Made by a program: the position numbers and the translations under genes
In this document: in pieces, positions 15,552 through 25,026 of the stretch
Layout: the number at the start of each line of letters is the position of its first letter
How positions within the stretch are numbered: the first letter of the stretch is position 1
Assembly: GCA_002305725.1 (NCBI GenBank)
Contig: DBQM01000014.1
Span: 24,648 to 88,647, forward strand
Length of the DNA stretch: 64,000 nt
Direction of reading: 5' to 3'
Source of the DNA: Ruminococcus sp. UBA1394
Lineage (GTDB): Bacteria > Bacillota > Clostridia > Oscillospirales > Ruminococcaceae
The notes under the pieces: generated by a model
What the model was told of the DNA's origin: nothing
The model's input: the letters and a program-made list of their open reading frames with translations, nothing else
The model's database searches: none

Positions 15552-17126
15552 TTATCTCTTGAGGTTGATAAGTTCTTCAAGCATTGTATCAGAAACTGTG
15601 ATAAGTCTTGAACAAGCCTGGAAACCTCTCTGTGTTGTAATCATATCTGCCATTTCATGTGCAAGGTCTGTGTTTGATGTTTCAAGTGTTCCGCCGAGGA
15701 TATCACCTGTTCCGTTTGTTCCGGCAACTGCCAGAATAGGTTCTCCGGAGTTCTGTGACTCAGCAAAATATGTATCACCAACCTGGCTCAGACCGGCAGG
15801 GTTTGCAAATGTTGCAAGGTCGATTCGGCCTATTTCCATCAGACCGAATGACGGATGTGTTGCAGAAATAATACCCTTGTCATCAATTGAAATTCCTGTA
15901 AGGTCTGCAACTGTCTGTTCTCCGCCCTCTGTACCGCCTGAAAGCAGGAAATTACCCTGTGTAAGACCAAGGTTTGAAGAAGGTTCGCTTGCTGTCATAT
16001 CAACTGTACCTGTCATGCTGTCCAGATTATAAGCCTTTATTGTATTAAGGTTCGGGTATGACAGTACAAATGAATCTGTTGAAGAACCATTATTCTTCAT
16101 TACAACTGTTCCAGCCTGTTCCAGCTGACTTGCAGATATAGTAGCAGTATACTGACCAATACTAATTGTAAGATTATCATCAGCATCAAGAGTCATGCTC
16201 ATGTTTGCTGTACCAGTACCGCTGAATTCATCACCAACAGACTTTACGCTGAAAAACTGTGAAAGATTATCCGGCAGAGTTACTGTTCCGGAATTGATTC
16301 CGAAATCAGGATTTGCAATTTCCGCACCTGTAAGCGGCTGTGAAAAAAATGCCGGGTCGCTCATTGTAATTGTGAAATCTCCGCCTGCGTGCTTTTTACC
16401 GCCGTTTGCAGCTGTAATTGCATTGTTCATCTCCTGGTTAAGTTCAGCAAGGCTTCCGAAAGTTTCATTTGAATTAAGCGTTACAACAATTGAAGAGCTT
16501 GTAATTGTAGCTGAAGCTTTCTGTCCAAGCGGAAGGCTTGAACTTGCGGCAAAAACGATATTTACATTACCGTATTCGTTTTCATTTGCTGCCTTAATTG
16601 TGTATGTGATACCGTTGATAGTATCATCAGACTGTGCTCTTGCGGCACTTTCATAAGGAAGTGAAATCTTGATTTTGTCAGATGATGCCTCACGTCCTGT
16701 CGGGTCACCGGAAACACCGAGTACGAAGTTTCCGTTTACGTCAACAACGTTTCCCTCTGCGTCAATATCAAACATACCTGCTTTGGTATAGAAGATATTT
16801 CCGTCAGCGTCCATAACCTGAAGATATCCCTCGCCGGCAATAGCAACGTCAAGTGTATATCCGGTTGTGGACATAACTGACTGTGAATGATTTACGTCAA
16901 CGCTTCCGAGCTTTGAACCGTAACCTATCTGTGTAGGATTTGTACCGCCGCTTGTAGGTGTTGCAGCTGATGCGGCTGAACTTGTCTGATAGTAAACATC
17001 TCTGAATGTTGCTCTTGAAGACTTGTATCCGTATGTACTTACGTTTGAAATGTTGTTACCGATTACGTCCATCTTTGACTGATGTGTAACCATACCTGCA
17101 ACGCCTGAATATAATGATCTAACCAT
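15552..17126 (-). CDS. flgE: Flagellar hook protein FlgE
   Basis: A 524-residue axial protein with N-terminal 'YSGVAGMVTHQSKMDVIGNNISNVSTYGYKSSRATF' and the hook-family core 'GYTLDVAIAGEGYLQVMDADGNIFYTKAGMFDIDAEGNVV'. A Thr/Ser-rich variable D2 region (residues ~170-380) follows. The C-terminus 'GDILGGTLETSNTDLAHEMADMITTQRGFQACSRLITVSDTMLEELINLKR' is standard for FlgE. It is exported and assembled into the hook. AGGAGGACAAAA precedes the ATG. It is bracketed by hairpins in both flanking gaps (15504-15535 and 17162-17200). Confidence 0.94.
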   Translation of the reverse strand: MVRSLYSGVAGMVTHQSKMDVIGNNISNVSTYGYKSSRATFRDVYYQTSSAASAATPTSGGTNPTQIGYGSKLGSVDVNHSQSVMSTTGYTLDVAIAGEGYLQVMDADGNIFYTKAGMFDIDAEGNVVDVNGNFVLGVSGDPTGREASSDKIKISLPYESAARAQSDDTINGITYTIKAANENEYGNVNIVFAASSSLPLGQKASATITSSSIVVTLNSNETFGSLAELNQEMNNAITAANGGKKHAGGDFTITMSDPAFFSQPLTGAEIANPDFGINSGTVTLPDNLSQFFSVKSVGDEFSGTGTANMSMTLDADDNLTISIGQYTATISASQLEQAGTVVMKNNGSSTDSFVLSYPNLNTIKAYNLDSMTGTVDMTASEPSSNLGLTQGNFLLSGGTEGGEQTVADLTGISIDDKGIISATHPSFGLMEIGRIDLATFANPAGLSQVGDTYFAESQNSGEPILAVAGTNGTGDILGGTLETSNTDLAHEMADMITTQRGFQACSRLITVSDTMLEELINLKR

Positions 17127-17161
17127 TTTTGTCCTCCTGTTTCAGAGGGACTGTAGGATGT

Positions 17162-17200
17162 GTGTGCCGTCAGTCGGTCGGGCACACGGAAAGCTTCCGT
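17162..17200 (-). promoter_or_regulatory. Two overlapping hairpins upstream of flgE
   Basis: The 86-base gap between the TIGR02530-type gene and flgE holds GTGTGCC (17162-17168) paired with GGCACAC (17181-17187). Overlapping it is ACGGAA-AGC-TTCCGT (17186-17200). The two share bases 17186-17187, so the stems compete for only two bases and could be mutually limiting at their ends. They lie in the flgE leader RNA, 36 bases or more from its start codon. A role in processing or stabilising the flgE message is inferred. Confidence 0.6.
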
Positions 17201-17212
17201 AAAGGTCCGGCT

Positions 17213-17602
17213 TTATATTACAACAGTCCCGTCAATATTTGTAAATACATTACCGGTCATTTCGTCCCTGCTGACCGTTGTAATTACTGTGTTGTTCCTT
17301 ACACTGACGATAAATGCGGCATTGTCAAGCAGTATAAGGGTATCATCAAGTCCCTTTTCTCCTGCAAGTTTTACTCCCTCATTCAATCTTTCAATGTTTT
17401 CGTCTGACAAATCAATGTTACGTTCCATAACACGATTCATAGCATGTCTTGAGAAATTCACACCCTGGGAACTGTCCAGCTTATCCTGAAGAATAGCCTT
17501 AAAACTTCGTGTTCCGACGGAATCAGCAACCTCCTGCGGAGATGTATGCGGAATACCCGTTGTTATCGGCGTGGAAATTCTCTTTAAATCAATTTGATTC
17601 AT
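17213..17602 (-). CDS. Flagellar operon protein, TIGR02530 family
   Basis: Start at ATG 17602 (MNQIDLKRISTPI), ten bases after AAAGGAG. The 129-residue product has the typical sequence of a small conserved flagellar operon protein found between flgD and flgE in Gram-positive bacteria: 'FKAILQDKLDSSQGVNFSRHAMNRVMERNIDLSDENIERLNEGVKLAGEKGLDDTLILLDNAAFIVSVRNNTVITTV'. Its exact role is not established; an assembly or anti-sigma-like regulatory role has been suggested only by context. The family assignment is by memory of the pattern. Confidence 0.82.
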   Translation of the reverse strand: MNQIDLKRISTPITTGIPHTSPQEVADSVGTRSFKAILQDKLDSSQGVNFSRHAMNRVMERNIDLSDENIERLNEGVKLAGEKGLDDTLILLDNAAFIVSVRNNTVITTVSRDEMTGNVFTNIDGTVVI

Positions 17603-17644
17603 AGCTAACAGACTCCTTTCCATTAGATACGATTATAATTCAAA

Positions 17645-18145
17645 TCATCCGTCTGCTTTGGTTTCATTATTAACTTCGGAATTATCAGCATTATCTGAAT
17701 TTTCATCCTTGCCTGCTGAAATCTGGGTAACCTTGTTCAGATCATAAGGCTTACCGTCAATATAAATCTTGTACTCATCATCTTCAAGCGCTATTTTCTC
17801 TACAACGCCTGTAACGCTTCCGGTTGAGCCTCCGATCATGTTTTTGCCGATTGTCACTTCTTTTCCAAGCATCGACATTACATAATTCTGCTTTGAATAC
17901 TGACAGAGATCCATCATTTCCTGCATTGTGGCAAACTGCGCCATCTGTGACATATACTCAGTATCATCTACCGGATTCATAAAATCCTGGTTTGTAAGCT
18001 GAGTTATCATCAGATTAAAAAAGTCGTTTACCGACAGATTACTGTCATCTTCGTCGCCGAATACAGCATTATATACCTTTCCGGTCGTTCCGCCGTTAAG
18101 CATTGATGTATAATTTCTGTCTGAGCTTACGCTGTCTACTGCCAT
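17645..18145 (-). CDS. flgD: Flagellar hook cap / scaffolding protein FlgD
   Basis: A 166-residue protein with the FlgD N-terminal export and capping region 'DLSVNDFFNLMITQLTNQDFMNPVDDTEYMSQMAQFATMQEMMDL' and 'YSKQNYVMSMLGKEVTIGK'. It ends with a short beta domain around 'VTGVVEKIALEDDEYKIYIDGKPYDLNKVTQI' and an Asn/Asp-rich tail. FlgD caps the growing hook. It is shorter than E. coli FlgD because it lacks the C-terminal Fn3/Tudor pair, as is common in Firmicutes. AAAGGAGTATTTT precedes the ATG. Confidence 0.92.
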   Translation of the reverse strand: MAVDSVSSDRNYTSMLNGGTTGKVYNAVFGDEDDSNLSVNDFFNLMITQLTNQDFMNPVDDTEYMSQMAQFATMQEMMDLCQYSKQNYVMSMLGKEVTIGKNMIGGSTGSVTGVVEKIALEDDEYKIYIDGKPYDLNKVTQISAGKDENSDNADNSEVNNETKADG

Positions 18146-18158
18146 AAAATACTCCTTT

Positions 18159-19385
18159 CTAAATCAGGATATCAAGACCGCTTTTCTCAACTGATGCTGC
18201 TGCCTTCTGGTTAAAGGTTTCAGCGTCATCAACTTCTGAATAATCTGCATATCCGTGATTGTGATTATAAAACTGCTGATTTTGCTGATTTCCGCCCTGC
18301 TGCTGACCGTAATACTGCTCGAATGCAGGTGTCATAGCCATTACAGTTGATGTCATATCCGACGGATTTACAATTTCAACATTATGCTGACTGAGTGAAC
18401 TTTGCAGTGAAGATAAATTACTGTTTAAAAGCTCAGCTGTCTTAATGTTTGACGCCGTCATACTCATGAGCATTTTTCCGCCGTCATTCTGAACAAGCTT
18501 TACAATAATTTCTCCTAAACCCTCCGGTTTAAGCTTAACAGTAAATTCACTGTTGCCCTTTTTCAGATTTTCTTCAACTCCTTTAAGAAGCTGAGTTTCA
18601 GGTGCTTCAAATTCCTCTTTCATTTTTATGTCAGAAGAAATCTGATCAAATCTGATATCAAGTTCTGAGGCTTTTTCCTGGAGAATACCAATGTTCTCCG
18701 GCTCTTCTGCTGTTTCGGTTTTCTTTACTGACGGGATAGAGTCCATTGCATTCTGCATGGTCCTGTAAAAATCCATCAGCCCTTCGCTGTTTTCCTCAGA
18801 AGAATAAGCCTCTGCATTGCTCTGAAAAGCAGCATTGCCGCTTTTTGGTGTGAATCCGACTATCTCAAGCTCTCCGCTTTCGATATACTTGTTCACAAAG
18901 TCATATGCGGTAGTTTTATTGCCGGCAAAGCTGTCGGTATTAACAGACATTTCCTTGTACAAGGTGCTGATAATTCCGCTGTTGTCCGGAATACTGTTTC
19001 CTGTCATGACAACGCCAAGCAGTCCGGAAAGCTGTACAGGGTCGGCAGAAATGATATTTTCCGAAAAATCTGATATTTTAATATCATTATCGTTATCATT
19101 CAGACCGAAATTCAGTCCCGACATATATGTCTCATTCTGCGGTATAACCGGATAATACTGCTGTTCATCAGACTGACCTTCAATAAGATTTTCAGTCAGA
19201 GCATTGATTATTCCCATATAATCAGCATTCTGCTCACCGCCTGTCTGTGTGCCGGCAACCATCATCTGAATAATATCAGCAAAAGATACTCCCGAGCCAA
19301 TAAGCTGATTAAGCTGACCGGCAGAAAAACCATTTTGCTGCAGCATCTGGGTTCTCAGTGTCTGTTCAATCTGTGTCATATCCAT
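18159..19385 (-). CDS. fliK: Flagellar hook-length control protein FliK
   Basis: Start at ATG 19385 (MDMTQIEQTLRTQ), eight bases after AAAGGGGG. The 408-residue protein has a long, low-conservation N-terminal ruler region (residues ~1-275). The Flg_hook domain follows: 'FTVKLKPEGLGEIIVKLVQNDGGKMLMSMTASNIKTAELLNSNLSSLQSSLSQHNVEI' (around residues 285-345). A Gln/Asn-rich tail closes it. It measures hook length and triggers the FlhB switch. It lies between fliJ and flgD as usual. Confidence 0.88.
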   Translation of the reverse strand: MDMTQIEQTLRTQMLQQNGFSAGQLNQLIGSGVSFADIIQMMVAGTQTGGEQNADYMGIINALTENLIEGQSDEQQYYPVIPQNETYMSGLNFGLNDNDNDIKISDFSENIISADPVQLSGLLGVVMTGNSIPDNSGIISTLYKEMSVNTDSFAGNKTTAYDFVNKYIESGELEIVGFTPKSGNAAFQSNAEAYSSEENSEGLMDFYRTMQNAMDSIPSVKKTETAEEPENIGILQEKASELDIRFDQISSDIKMKEEFEAPETQLLKGVEENLKKGNSEFTVKLKPEGLGEIIVKLVQNDGGKMLMSMTASNIKTAELLNSNLSSLQSSLSQHNVEIVNPSDMTSTVMAMTPAFEQYYGQQQGGNQQNQQFYNHNHGYADYSEVDDAETFNQKAAASVEKSGLDILI

Positions 19386-19416
19386 ATTTCTCACCCCCTT
19401 TCACTGGCGAGTCAAA

Positions 19417-19860
19417 TTACTCACCCGAAGTCATTTTAAATGATAAAAACTCCTCAATTGAAGTTTCATTTTCCTTTGCCTCAAGCCTGCGGTATTCTTC
19501 CCGCTGCTGTTCTTCAAGCTTGTCAAGTCCTGAAAGCTCCTGCGAAAGCTTGACAACGTTTCTTCGCTGCTTTTCAATCTTCATTTCAGCAAGGTTGATC
19601 TGGTACCTCGTCTGCGTCTGTTCACGCTTGACGCCGTCCATCTGCATACTGTAAAACATAAGCTTTGCAGCGGTTGTCCCTTTTGAAACCTCTTCATTTG
19701 AATCGTGGCGCAGCTTATTCATTGTTTCATCAAGCTGATTCATTTTTTCTTCCAGAACGTTTTTTTCACGTCTGAGTCCCAGCAGAACATTTTTCTCAGA
19801 TTCCAAAATCTGTTTCTTATAATCACGCATTTTCTGCATGGAAAAAACAAATTTTTTCAT
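19417..19860 (-). CDS. fliJ: Flagellar export protein FliJ
   Basis: A 147-residue, almost wholly coiled-coil protein ('FVFSMQKMRDYKKQILESEKNVLLGLRREKNVLEEKMNQLDETM...') with the expected length for FliJ. It acts as the central stalk of the export ATPase ring and as a chaperone escort. It follows fliI by 17 bases, with ATGGAGGTCAGAT as ribosome site. Coiled-coil sequences diverge quickly, so gene position is a large part of the identification. Confidence 0.88.
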   Translation of the reverse strand: MKKFVFSMQKMRDYKKQILESEKNVLLGLRREKNVLEEKMNQLDETMNKLRHDSNEEVSKGTTAAKLMFYSMQMDGVKREQTQTRYQINLAEMKIEKQRRNVVKLSQELSGLDKLEEQQREEYRRLEAKENETSIEEFLSFKMTSGE

Positions 19861-19877
19861 ATCTGACCTCCATATAA

Positions 19878-21197
19878 TCAGGCAAGAATCTCACTTATCA
19901 TTCTGACTGTATCGTCAAAATCCACCTTAACATCAACAGGCTGCTGGAGAAATTCATTTACTGCCGGCATACGGTCAATAGCCTCGTCAAGCTCAGGATT
20001 GCTGCCGGTTTTGTATGCGCCGATAGAAATAAGGTCGGCATTTTCCTGGTACAAAGACATTATTTTCCTTATTTTAGAGGCATTCGCCTTATGCTCGGGA
20101 GATGCAATTCCGGACATAAGTCTGCTGATACTTGCAGTTACGTCAATTGCCGGATAGTGATTTTTCATGGCAATTTTTCTTGAAAGCATTATATGACCGT
20201 CAATAATACCTCTTACTGTATCTGAAACCGGCTCATTGGAGTCATCACCCTCAACAAGCACGGTAAAAATACCTGTAATCGAACCTTTGCGGAAATTTCC
20301 GCAGCGTTCAAGAAGTTTTGGAAGTGAAGCATAAATTGACGGAGTATATCCTCTCGCAACAGGCGGCTCACCGATGCTCAGTCCTATTTCACGCTCTGCC
20401 ATACAGTAACGTGTAAGGGAATCCATCATTATAAGCACATCTTTGCCCTGGTCCTTGAAATATTCAGCAATGGTCGTTGCCGTAAGACAGCACTTTGAAC
20501 GCATAAGCGCCGGCTGATCAGACGTTGCAACAACAAGGACTGAACGTTTCAGACCCTCAGGTCCGAGGTCACGGTCAATAAACTCCATAACCTCTCGCCC
20601 ACGCTCACCGACAAGTGCGATAACATTCACATCAGCCTTGATATTTCTGGCAATCATACCCATAAGTGTACTTTTACCAACGCCGCTTCCGGCAAAAATG
20701 CCCATTCTCTGCCCTTTGCCGATAGTCAGCATTCCGTCGATAGCCTTAACGCCAAATTCAAGGGGCTGAGTTATCGGCGGTCTGTCAAGAGGATTTGAAC
20801 GGTTGCCGTTTATGCTGTAAAGCATTCCCTCCGGAATTTCACCTTTGCCGTCTATCGGATTGCCAAGTGCATCAACAGCACGTCCGATAAGACCGTCACT
20901 TACATTGATTCTTAGCTTTTCACCGGTATTCTCAACAAAGCTGCCATAACCGATACCATCCATGTCGGAATAAGGCATGAGCATTACCTTATTATCCTTG
21001 AATCCAACGACCTCAGCCACAGCATTTTTCTTATTAAACCCGGCTGAGATTTTGCAGACATCGCCGATATTACAGCTTATGCCGGACGCCTCAACAGTCA
21101 TTCCGACAATCTGCTCAATTTTGCCGTACGTTTTGAAAAAGGAGTTATTGCGGATATTCCGGCAAAGCTCAGTCTGGTCAAGTAAGTTCTTCATCAT
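19878..21197 (-). CDS. fliI: Flagellum-specific export ATPase FliI
   Basis: Start at ATG 21197, six bases after AAGG; it overlaps the end of fliH by 20 bases. The 439-residue protein has a beta-barrel N-terminus and the ATPase domain with Walker A 'GIFAGSGVGKSTLMGM' near residue 165. It also has the Walker B region 'GKDVLIMMDSLTRYCMAEREIGLSIGEPPVARGYTPSIYASLPKLLERCG', characteristic of the type III/F1-like family. It unfolds and delivers export substrates at the base of the flagellum. Confidence 0.96.
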   Translation of the reverse strand: MMKNLLDQTELCRNIRNNSFFKTYGKIEQIVGMTVEASGISCNIGDVCKISAGFNKKNAVAEVVGFKDNKVMLMPYSDMDGIGYGSFVENTGEKLRINVSDGLIGRAVDALGNPIDGKGEIPEGMLYSINGNRSNPLDRPPITQPLEFGVKAIDGMLTIGKGQRMGIFAGSGVGKSTLMGMIARNIKADVNVIALVGERGREVMEFIDRDLGPEGLKRSVLVVATSDQPALMRSKCCLTATTIAEYFKDQGKDVLIMMDSLTRYCMAEREIGLSIGEPPVARGYTPSIYASLPKLLERCGNFRKGSITGIFTVLVEGDDSNEPVSDTVRGIIDGHIMLSRKIAMKNHYPAIDVTASISRLMSGIASPEHKANASKIRKIMSLYQENADLISIGAYKTGSNPELDEAIDRMPAVNEFLQQPVDVKVDFDDTVRMISEILA

Positions 21198-21996
21198 TGC
21201 CACCCTTATCCTGCCTGCTTATAAATTCTTTAAGGTTTTCAAGCTGCTGCGAAACTGTTGCAACAACATAACCGTCAGAAGTGTTAAGTACGCAGGTATC
21301 ATCAGGAACATTTTCATTTATAGTAATTTCTGCATTAATGCCAATGTCAGAGAGTTCCTGTTCAAGAGAATCTGCATAGCCGGAAAGTTTTTCTGAAACT
21401 TCCGCCTTTATCCATGATGCATCTCTGACTTTTTTTATGGCATTTTTAAGCAGAGTATACATTGTCATGTCATCATCCTGAATCTTCTGATAGATTATTT
21501 TTTCAGCCATTTCTGACGCAACATACTTTAGCTGCTTTTCATATTCTTCAAAATATTCAGTTTCATCATGTTTCATCTGCTCAATGCTGTGGGAGATGTA
21601 ATGAGCGAGGTTTTCCAGGAGTTCGGTCTTATCAGCAATTCCCTTTTTCAGACCTTCCTCATACGCATTCTTTTTTATAAGCTCTGCGGCAGAATTTGCC
21701 TCATCAAGTATCTGGCGTCTGCTTACATTCGCATCATCAACCATCTGCTGTGCCTCTTTTCTGGCTTTATTCAGCATGACGTCACGCTCATGGGCAGCGC
21801 TCAGTTTTTTCTTGCCGAGTTCACCGGCAAGCTCTTCACGCATCTGGTCTTTTATATTTTCATAGACTTCTTCTGTCAGAATTGTCGGTTCAGCGGTTTC
21901 TTCTTCCGTTACCAGTTCCTGTTTAAATTCAATATCAGGTATTCTGACAACCCTGTCACTTTTAATTATATTACTGGGCTTAAAGACTTTACGCAA
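21178..21996 (-). CDS. fliH: Flagellar assembly protein FliH
   Basis: A 272-residue protein likely starting at TTG 21996 (LRKVFKPSNIIKSD read as Met), with GAGG nine bases before. The long charged coiled coil (residues ~45-150) and C-terminal domain resemble FliH and V/F-type ATPase peripheral-stalk subunits. FliH regulates FliI and tethers it to the C ring. It overlaps the end of fliG by eight bases and the start of fliI by 20, so translation of the three is probably coupled. Confidence 0.88.
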   Translation of the reverse strand: MRKVFKPSNIIKSDRVVRIPDIEFKQELVTEEETAEPTILTEEVYENIKDQMREELAGELGKKKLSAAHERDVMLNKARKEAQQMVDDANVSRRQILDEANSAAELIKKNAYEEGLKKGIADKTELLENLAHYISHSIEQMKHDETEYFEEYEKQLKYVASEMAEKIIYQKIQDDDMTMYTLLKNAIKKVRDASWIKAEVSEKLSGYADSLEQELSDIGINAEITINENVPDDTCVLNTSDGYVVATVSQQLENLKEFISRQDKGGNDEELT

Positions 21997-23020
21997 TTAT
22001 CTCATCCTCTCCGCCCTTGGAAATAACAATATCACCGGATTCCTCAAGCTGTCTGATAACAGCAACAATTTTCTGCTGTGCCTCTTCAACATCACGCATA
22101 CGGACATTGTGCAGATACTGCATATCTGTTGTAATAGTTTCACGCTGTCGCTGCGACATATTGTTGAGAATAACATTTGTAACTTCCTCTGATGCTGCTT
22201 TGAGTGCAACAGTAAGATCCTTGGTATCCACCTCTCTGATAAATGTCTGTATTTCCATATTATCAAGGTAGATAATATCTTCAAATACAAACATAAGCTT
22301 TTTGATATCTTCTGCGAGTTCCGGATCGTCCTCGGAAAGTTCTTCAAATATGTATTTCTCAGTTTTTCTGTCAACTCTGTTCATGATCTCAGCAATGTAA
22401 TTAATGCCGCCCATTTCCATAACATCGACAGATGTAACAGCTGAAAGCTTCTTATTCAGCACACCCTCAACAATGCCAATTATTTCCGGTGATGCTCTGT
22501 CAAGGTTTGATATTCTCTTGATAACATCAAGCTGAATCTCACGGGGAAGCTCTGAAATAATAGCTGACGCCTGGTCTGCTCTTGCATATGAAAGAACAAT
22601 TGCAATTGTCTGCGGATGTTCATTCTGCAAAAGCATCTGCAGGTTTTTATAGTCAACCTTTCTTACCTTTTCAAAAGCTCTTACCTTGCCGGATTTTGTA
22701 ATCTGCTCCATGAGGTAAGCGGCACGCTGTGCGCCGAAAGCTTTGTCAAGGACTTCCTTGGCATATGCTTCTCCGCCCTCAGTTATTATATTCTGAGTGA
22801 TGCACATATCATAGAAATCTTCAATGATACCCTTCATATCTTCAGAAGAAAGCAGATCAATTTTAGAGATTTCACTGGTAATTTCTTCGATTTCGTCATC
22901 TCTCAGATATTTATATACTTCCGAAGCACTGTCAGCTCCGAGCGCAATCATAATTGCCGCAACCTTAGTTGCCGATGTTATTTTAGGAGCCTGCTGCTGC
23001 TTTGTAGAAGTATTTGCCAT
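21989..23020 (-). CDS. fliG: Flagellar motor switch protein FliG
   Basis: This 343-residue protein shows FliG-type armadillo repeats: 'KVAAIMIALGADSASEVYKYLRDDEIEEITSEISKI' at the N-terminus, the middle-domain phrase 'LLQNEHPQTIAIVLSYARADQASAIISELPREIQ' with EHPQTIA, and C-terminal 'FVFEDIIYLDNMEIQTFIREVDTKDLTVALKAASEEVTNVILNNMSQRQRETI'. The latter carries the torque-generating charged residues. It links the MS ring FliF to FliM/FliY. Its start overlaps the fliF stop (TAATG), and GGAGCG lies upstream. Confidence 0.96.
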   Translation of the reverse strand: MANTSTKQQQAPKITSATKVAAIMIALGADSASEVYKYLRDDEIEEITSEISKIDLLSSEDMKGIIEDFYDMCITQNIITEGGEAYAKEVLDKAFGAQRAAYLMEQITKSGKVRAFEKVRKVDYKNLQMLLQNEHPQTIAIVLSYARADQASAIISELPREIQLDVIKRISNLDRASPEIIGIVEGVLNKKLSAVTSVDVMEMGGINYIAEIMNRVDRKTEKYIFEELSEDDPELAEDIKKLMFVFEDIIYLDNMEIQTFIREVDTKDLTVALKAASEEVTNVILNNMSQRQRETITTDMQYLHNVRMRDVEEAQQKIVAVIRQLEESGDIVISKGGEDEIIA

Positions 23021-24633
23021 TATTCATCACGCTCCTTAAGCATAGAGCGAATAAGTGCAGCTGCGATTTCAGGATTATTCTTGGCAAATTCCCTGACTTC
23101 AATTTCTGCTGCTTTTTCAGTCTTTGAATGCTCCTCAGCAGCTTCTGCAAGGGATTTCTTATTGTTCTCCTCAATAGTTTCCTGAAGAGTCTGAATTGCT
23201 GCATCGCTTTCTTCCTGCTGCTTCTTCATCTTCTTCTTCATGCTCTTAACTATCATAAGAATTACAATAAGTATTACTATCAGAAGGACAAGTCCGCAAA
23301 GACCGATTAAGATTATAAGCTTCTTGTAATCGACAACCGGATTTGAATCCGAAGAATCGGAATCCGGATTAATTGACTTTCCGAGCTCACGGCAGAATAC
23401 CGAGATCTTGTCCTCATTTATATTAGTTGCGTTTTTAACAAGCTGTATAACGCCGTTTCTTTCATCTCTTGAAAGATAACCTGTATCATTGGTAACAACT
23501 ACTGAAATAGATGCATCCTTTACAACGCCCTGTGACTTTTCAGTCTGAGTCAGGACATAACCCGGATCTATCCATTCAATATCATGCTCATAGTCAACGG
23601 TATTATCGCTGTTGAGAACCGGTTCTGTACCGTTCTGATAGTTAGGAAGATCATCATTCTGTTCTTCGCCGACTACTCCGCCTTCATCAACAGGCGTTTC
23701 ATTTGTACCATAAGCAATATGTTCTTTTCCCTTGACAGTTTCATTGTTTTCGTCCGCAATAAGTTCCTTGCGTTCTTCAATAATCTTGTCATAGTCAAGC
23801 TCAACAATTGCAACAGCGTCTACGCCGTCAGGATATATATTGGCAAGGATTTCCTTGGCATTGGCCTCATACAGATTTTTAAATGTATTGGCCCATTCCA
23901 TTTTTGTTTCCATGTCAATATCAGGATTTTTCTCTTCTTCAGCTTCTTCCGCTGAAAGCAATTCCTGACCTGTCTGGGCATTTATTACAGTTACATCCTC
24001 CGGATCCATTTTCTGCGCACTGTATGCAACAAGCTTCTTTACAGCTGATACATTTTCCGGTGTAAAGCCTGCGCTGTTTTCAAGAGTAAGGGTAACACTT
24101 GCCGAAGCCTTTTCATCACCGTCATCGTCCCAGGCATACTTGCTTTCCTTAGGAACATTAATTGTAACGATTGCGCCTTTTACGCCGTCGATTCGTTTAA
24201 GAGTTGTCTGAAGTCTGTCCTGCAGCTGGAATATCAGAGTCTGCTGCTTTTCAAATTCCGTCATGGTCATGCTCAGATTGTCAAAGAATGTACCATAGGA
24301 CGGTGCAGACTGCGGGTAGCCCAGTTCCGCCATTTCAAAAACAAGAGTATCCCATTCGGATTTTTTAACTTCAATTTCTCCGTCAGAATTTATTTTTGTT
24401 TCAACGCCCTTATTCTGCAGTTCAAGGTAAACCTCTGTGGACTCCTCCTGCGACATATCCGGGAAGAGAACAATCCAGTCAGACGATGACTTTTTATTTA
24501 GGAAAACCGTTAATACAACAGAGCCTATCAGAACAACAGCCAGGGCAACACATATAACAATTTTAACAACTTTTGTAAGGCCGCCCCATAAGGTCTTCAG
24601 CTTTTCAAAAACCGATTTGAATTTTTCTTTCAT
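23020..24633 (-). CDS. fliF: Flagellar MS-ring protein FliF
   Basis: At 537 residues it has the FliF layout: an N-terminal membrane helix ('VVKIVICVALAVVLIGSVVLTVF', residues ~21-44) and ring-building motifs with 'WIVLFPDMSQEESTEVYLELQNKGVETKI' and 'FEKQQTLIFQLQDRLQTTLKRIDGVKGAIVTINVPKES'. A second membrane helix follows ('LIILIGLCGLVLLIVILIVILMIV', ~450-475), then a cytoplasmic tail that binds FliG. It is the first-assembled basal-body ring. AAAGGAAG is 12 bases before the ATG. Confidence 0.95.
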   Translation of the reverse strand: MKEKFKSVFEKLKTLWGGLTKVVKIVICVALAVVLIGSVVLTVFLNKKSSSDWIVLFPDMSQEESTEVYLELQNKGVETKINSDGEIEVKKSEWDTLVFEMAELGYPQSAPSYGTFFDNLSMTMTEFEKQQTLIFQLQDRLQTTLKRIDGVKGAIVTINVPKESKYAWDDDGDEKASASVTLTLENSAGFTPENVSAVKKLVAYSAQKMDPEDVTVINAQTGQELLSAEEAEEEKNPDIDMETKMEWANTFKNLYEANAKEILANIYPDGVDAVAIVELDYDKIIEERKELIADENNETVKGKEHIAYGTNETPVDEGGVVGEEQNDDLPNYQNGTEPVLNSDNTVDYEHDIEWIDPGYVLTQTEKSQGVVKDASISVVVTNDTGYLSRDERNGVIQLVKNATNINEDKISVFCRELGKSINPDSDSSDSNPVVDYKKLIILIGLCGLVLLIVILIVILMIVKSMKKKMKKQQEESDAAIQTLQETIEENNKKSLAEAAEEHSKTEKAAEIEVREFAKNNPEIAAALIRSMLKERDE

Positions 24634-24677
24634 TAAAAAACCAAACTTCCTTTTTTATATGTATTTTTTTTAAGGTA

Positions 24678-24983
24678 TTATACCTGCATAGACATAATTT
24701 CTTTATACGCATTTACAGCTCTTGTTGTAAGCTGGACTGTCATTTCAATGGCAGTAGAAGCCTTTGCTGAGTCAAGCATTGCAGTTTCAATGTCGCTGGA
24801 CGCACCGGTAGAAAGGTCATATGCACTCTGGAGTGACTGCATTTCAAGATCCTTTACGTTCTGGATCTTCTGCTTTAAAATATCTCCGAATGATCCTTCA
24901 GATTCTTCATTTTTTGCTGCCAATGTATCTGTTTTGCCGATTTCTTCCAAAGAAGGCATAGATGTCAGCGGTACAATAAACAT
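24678..24983 (-). CDS. fliE: Flagellar hook-basal body protein FliE
   Basis: The ATG at 24983 (MFIVPLTSMPSLEEIG) is eight bases after CGGAG; a GTG three codons earlier is less likely. The 101-residue product ends with the FliE signature 'SSDIETAMLDSAKASTAIEMTVQLTTRAVNAYKEIMSMQV'. FliE joins the MS ring to the rod. It stands between flgC and fliF as in other Gram-positive fla operons. Confidence 0.93.
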   Translation of the reverse strand: MFIVPLTSMPSLEEIGKTDTLAAKNEESEGSFGDILKQKIQNVKDLEMQSLQSAYDLSTGASSDIETAMLDSAKASTAIEMTVQLTTRAVNAYKEIMSMQV

Positions 24984-25026
24984 AATAAACACTCCGTTTC
25001 ATTAATTTCATGCAATAGTATTTCCG

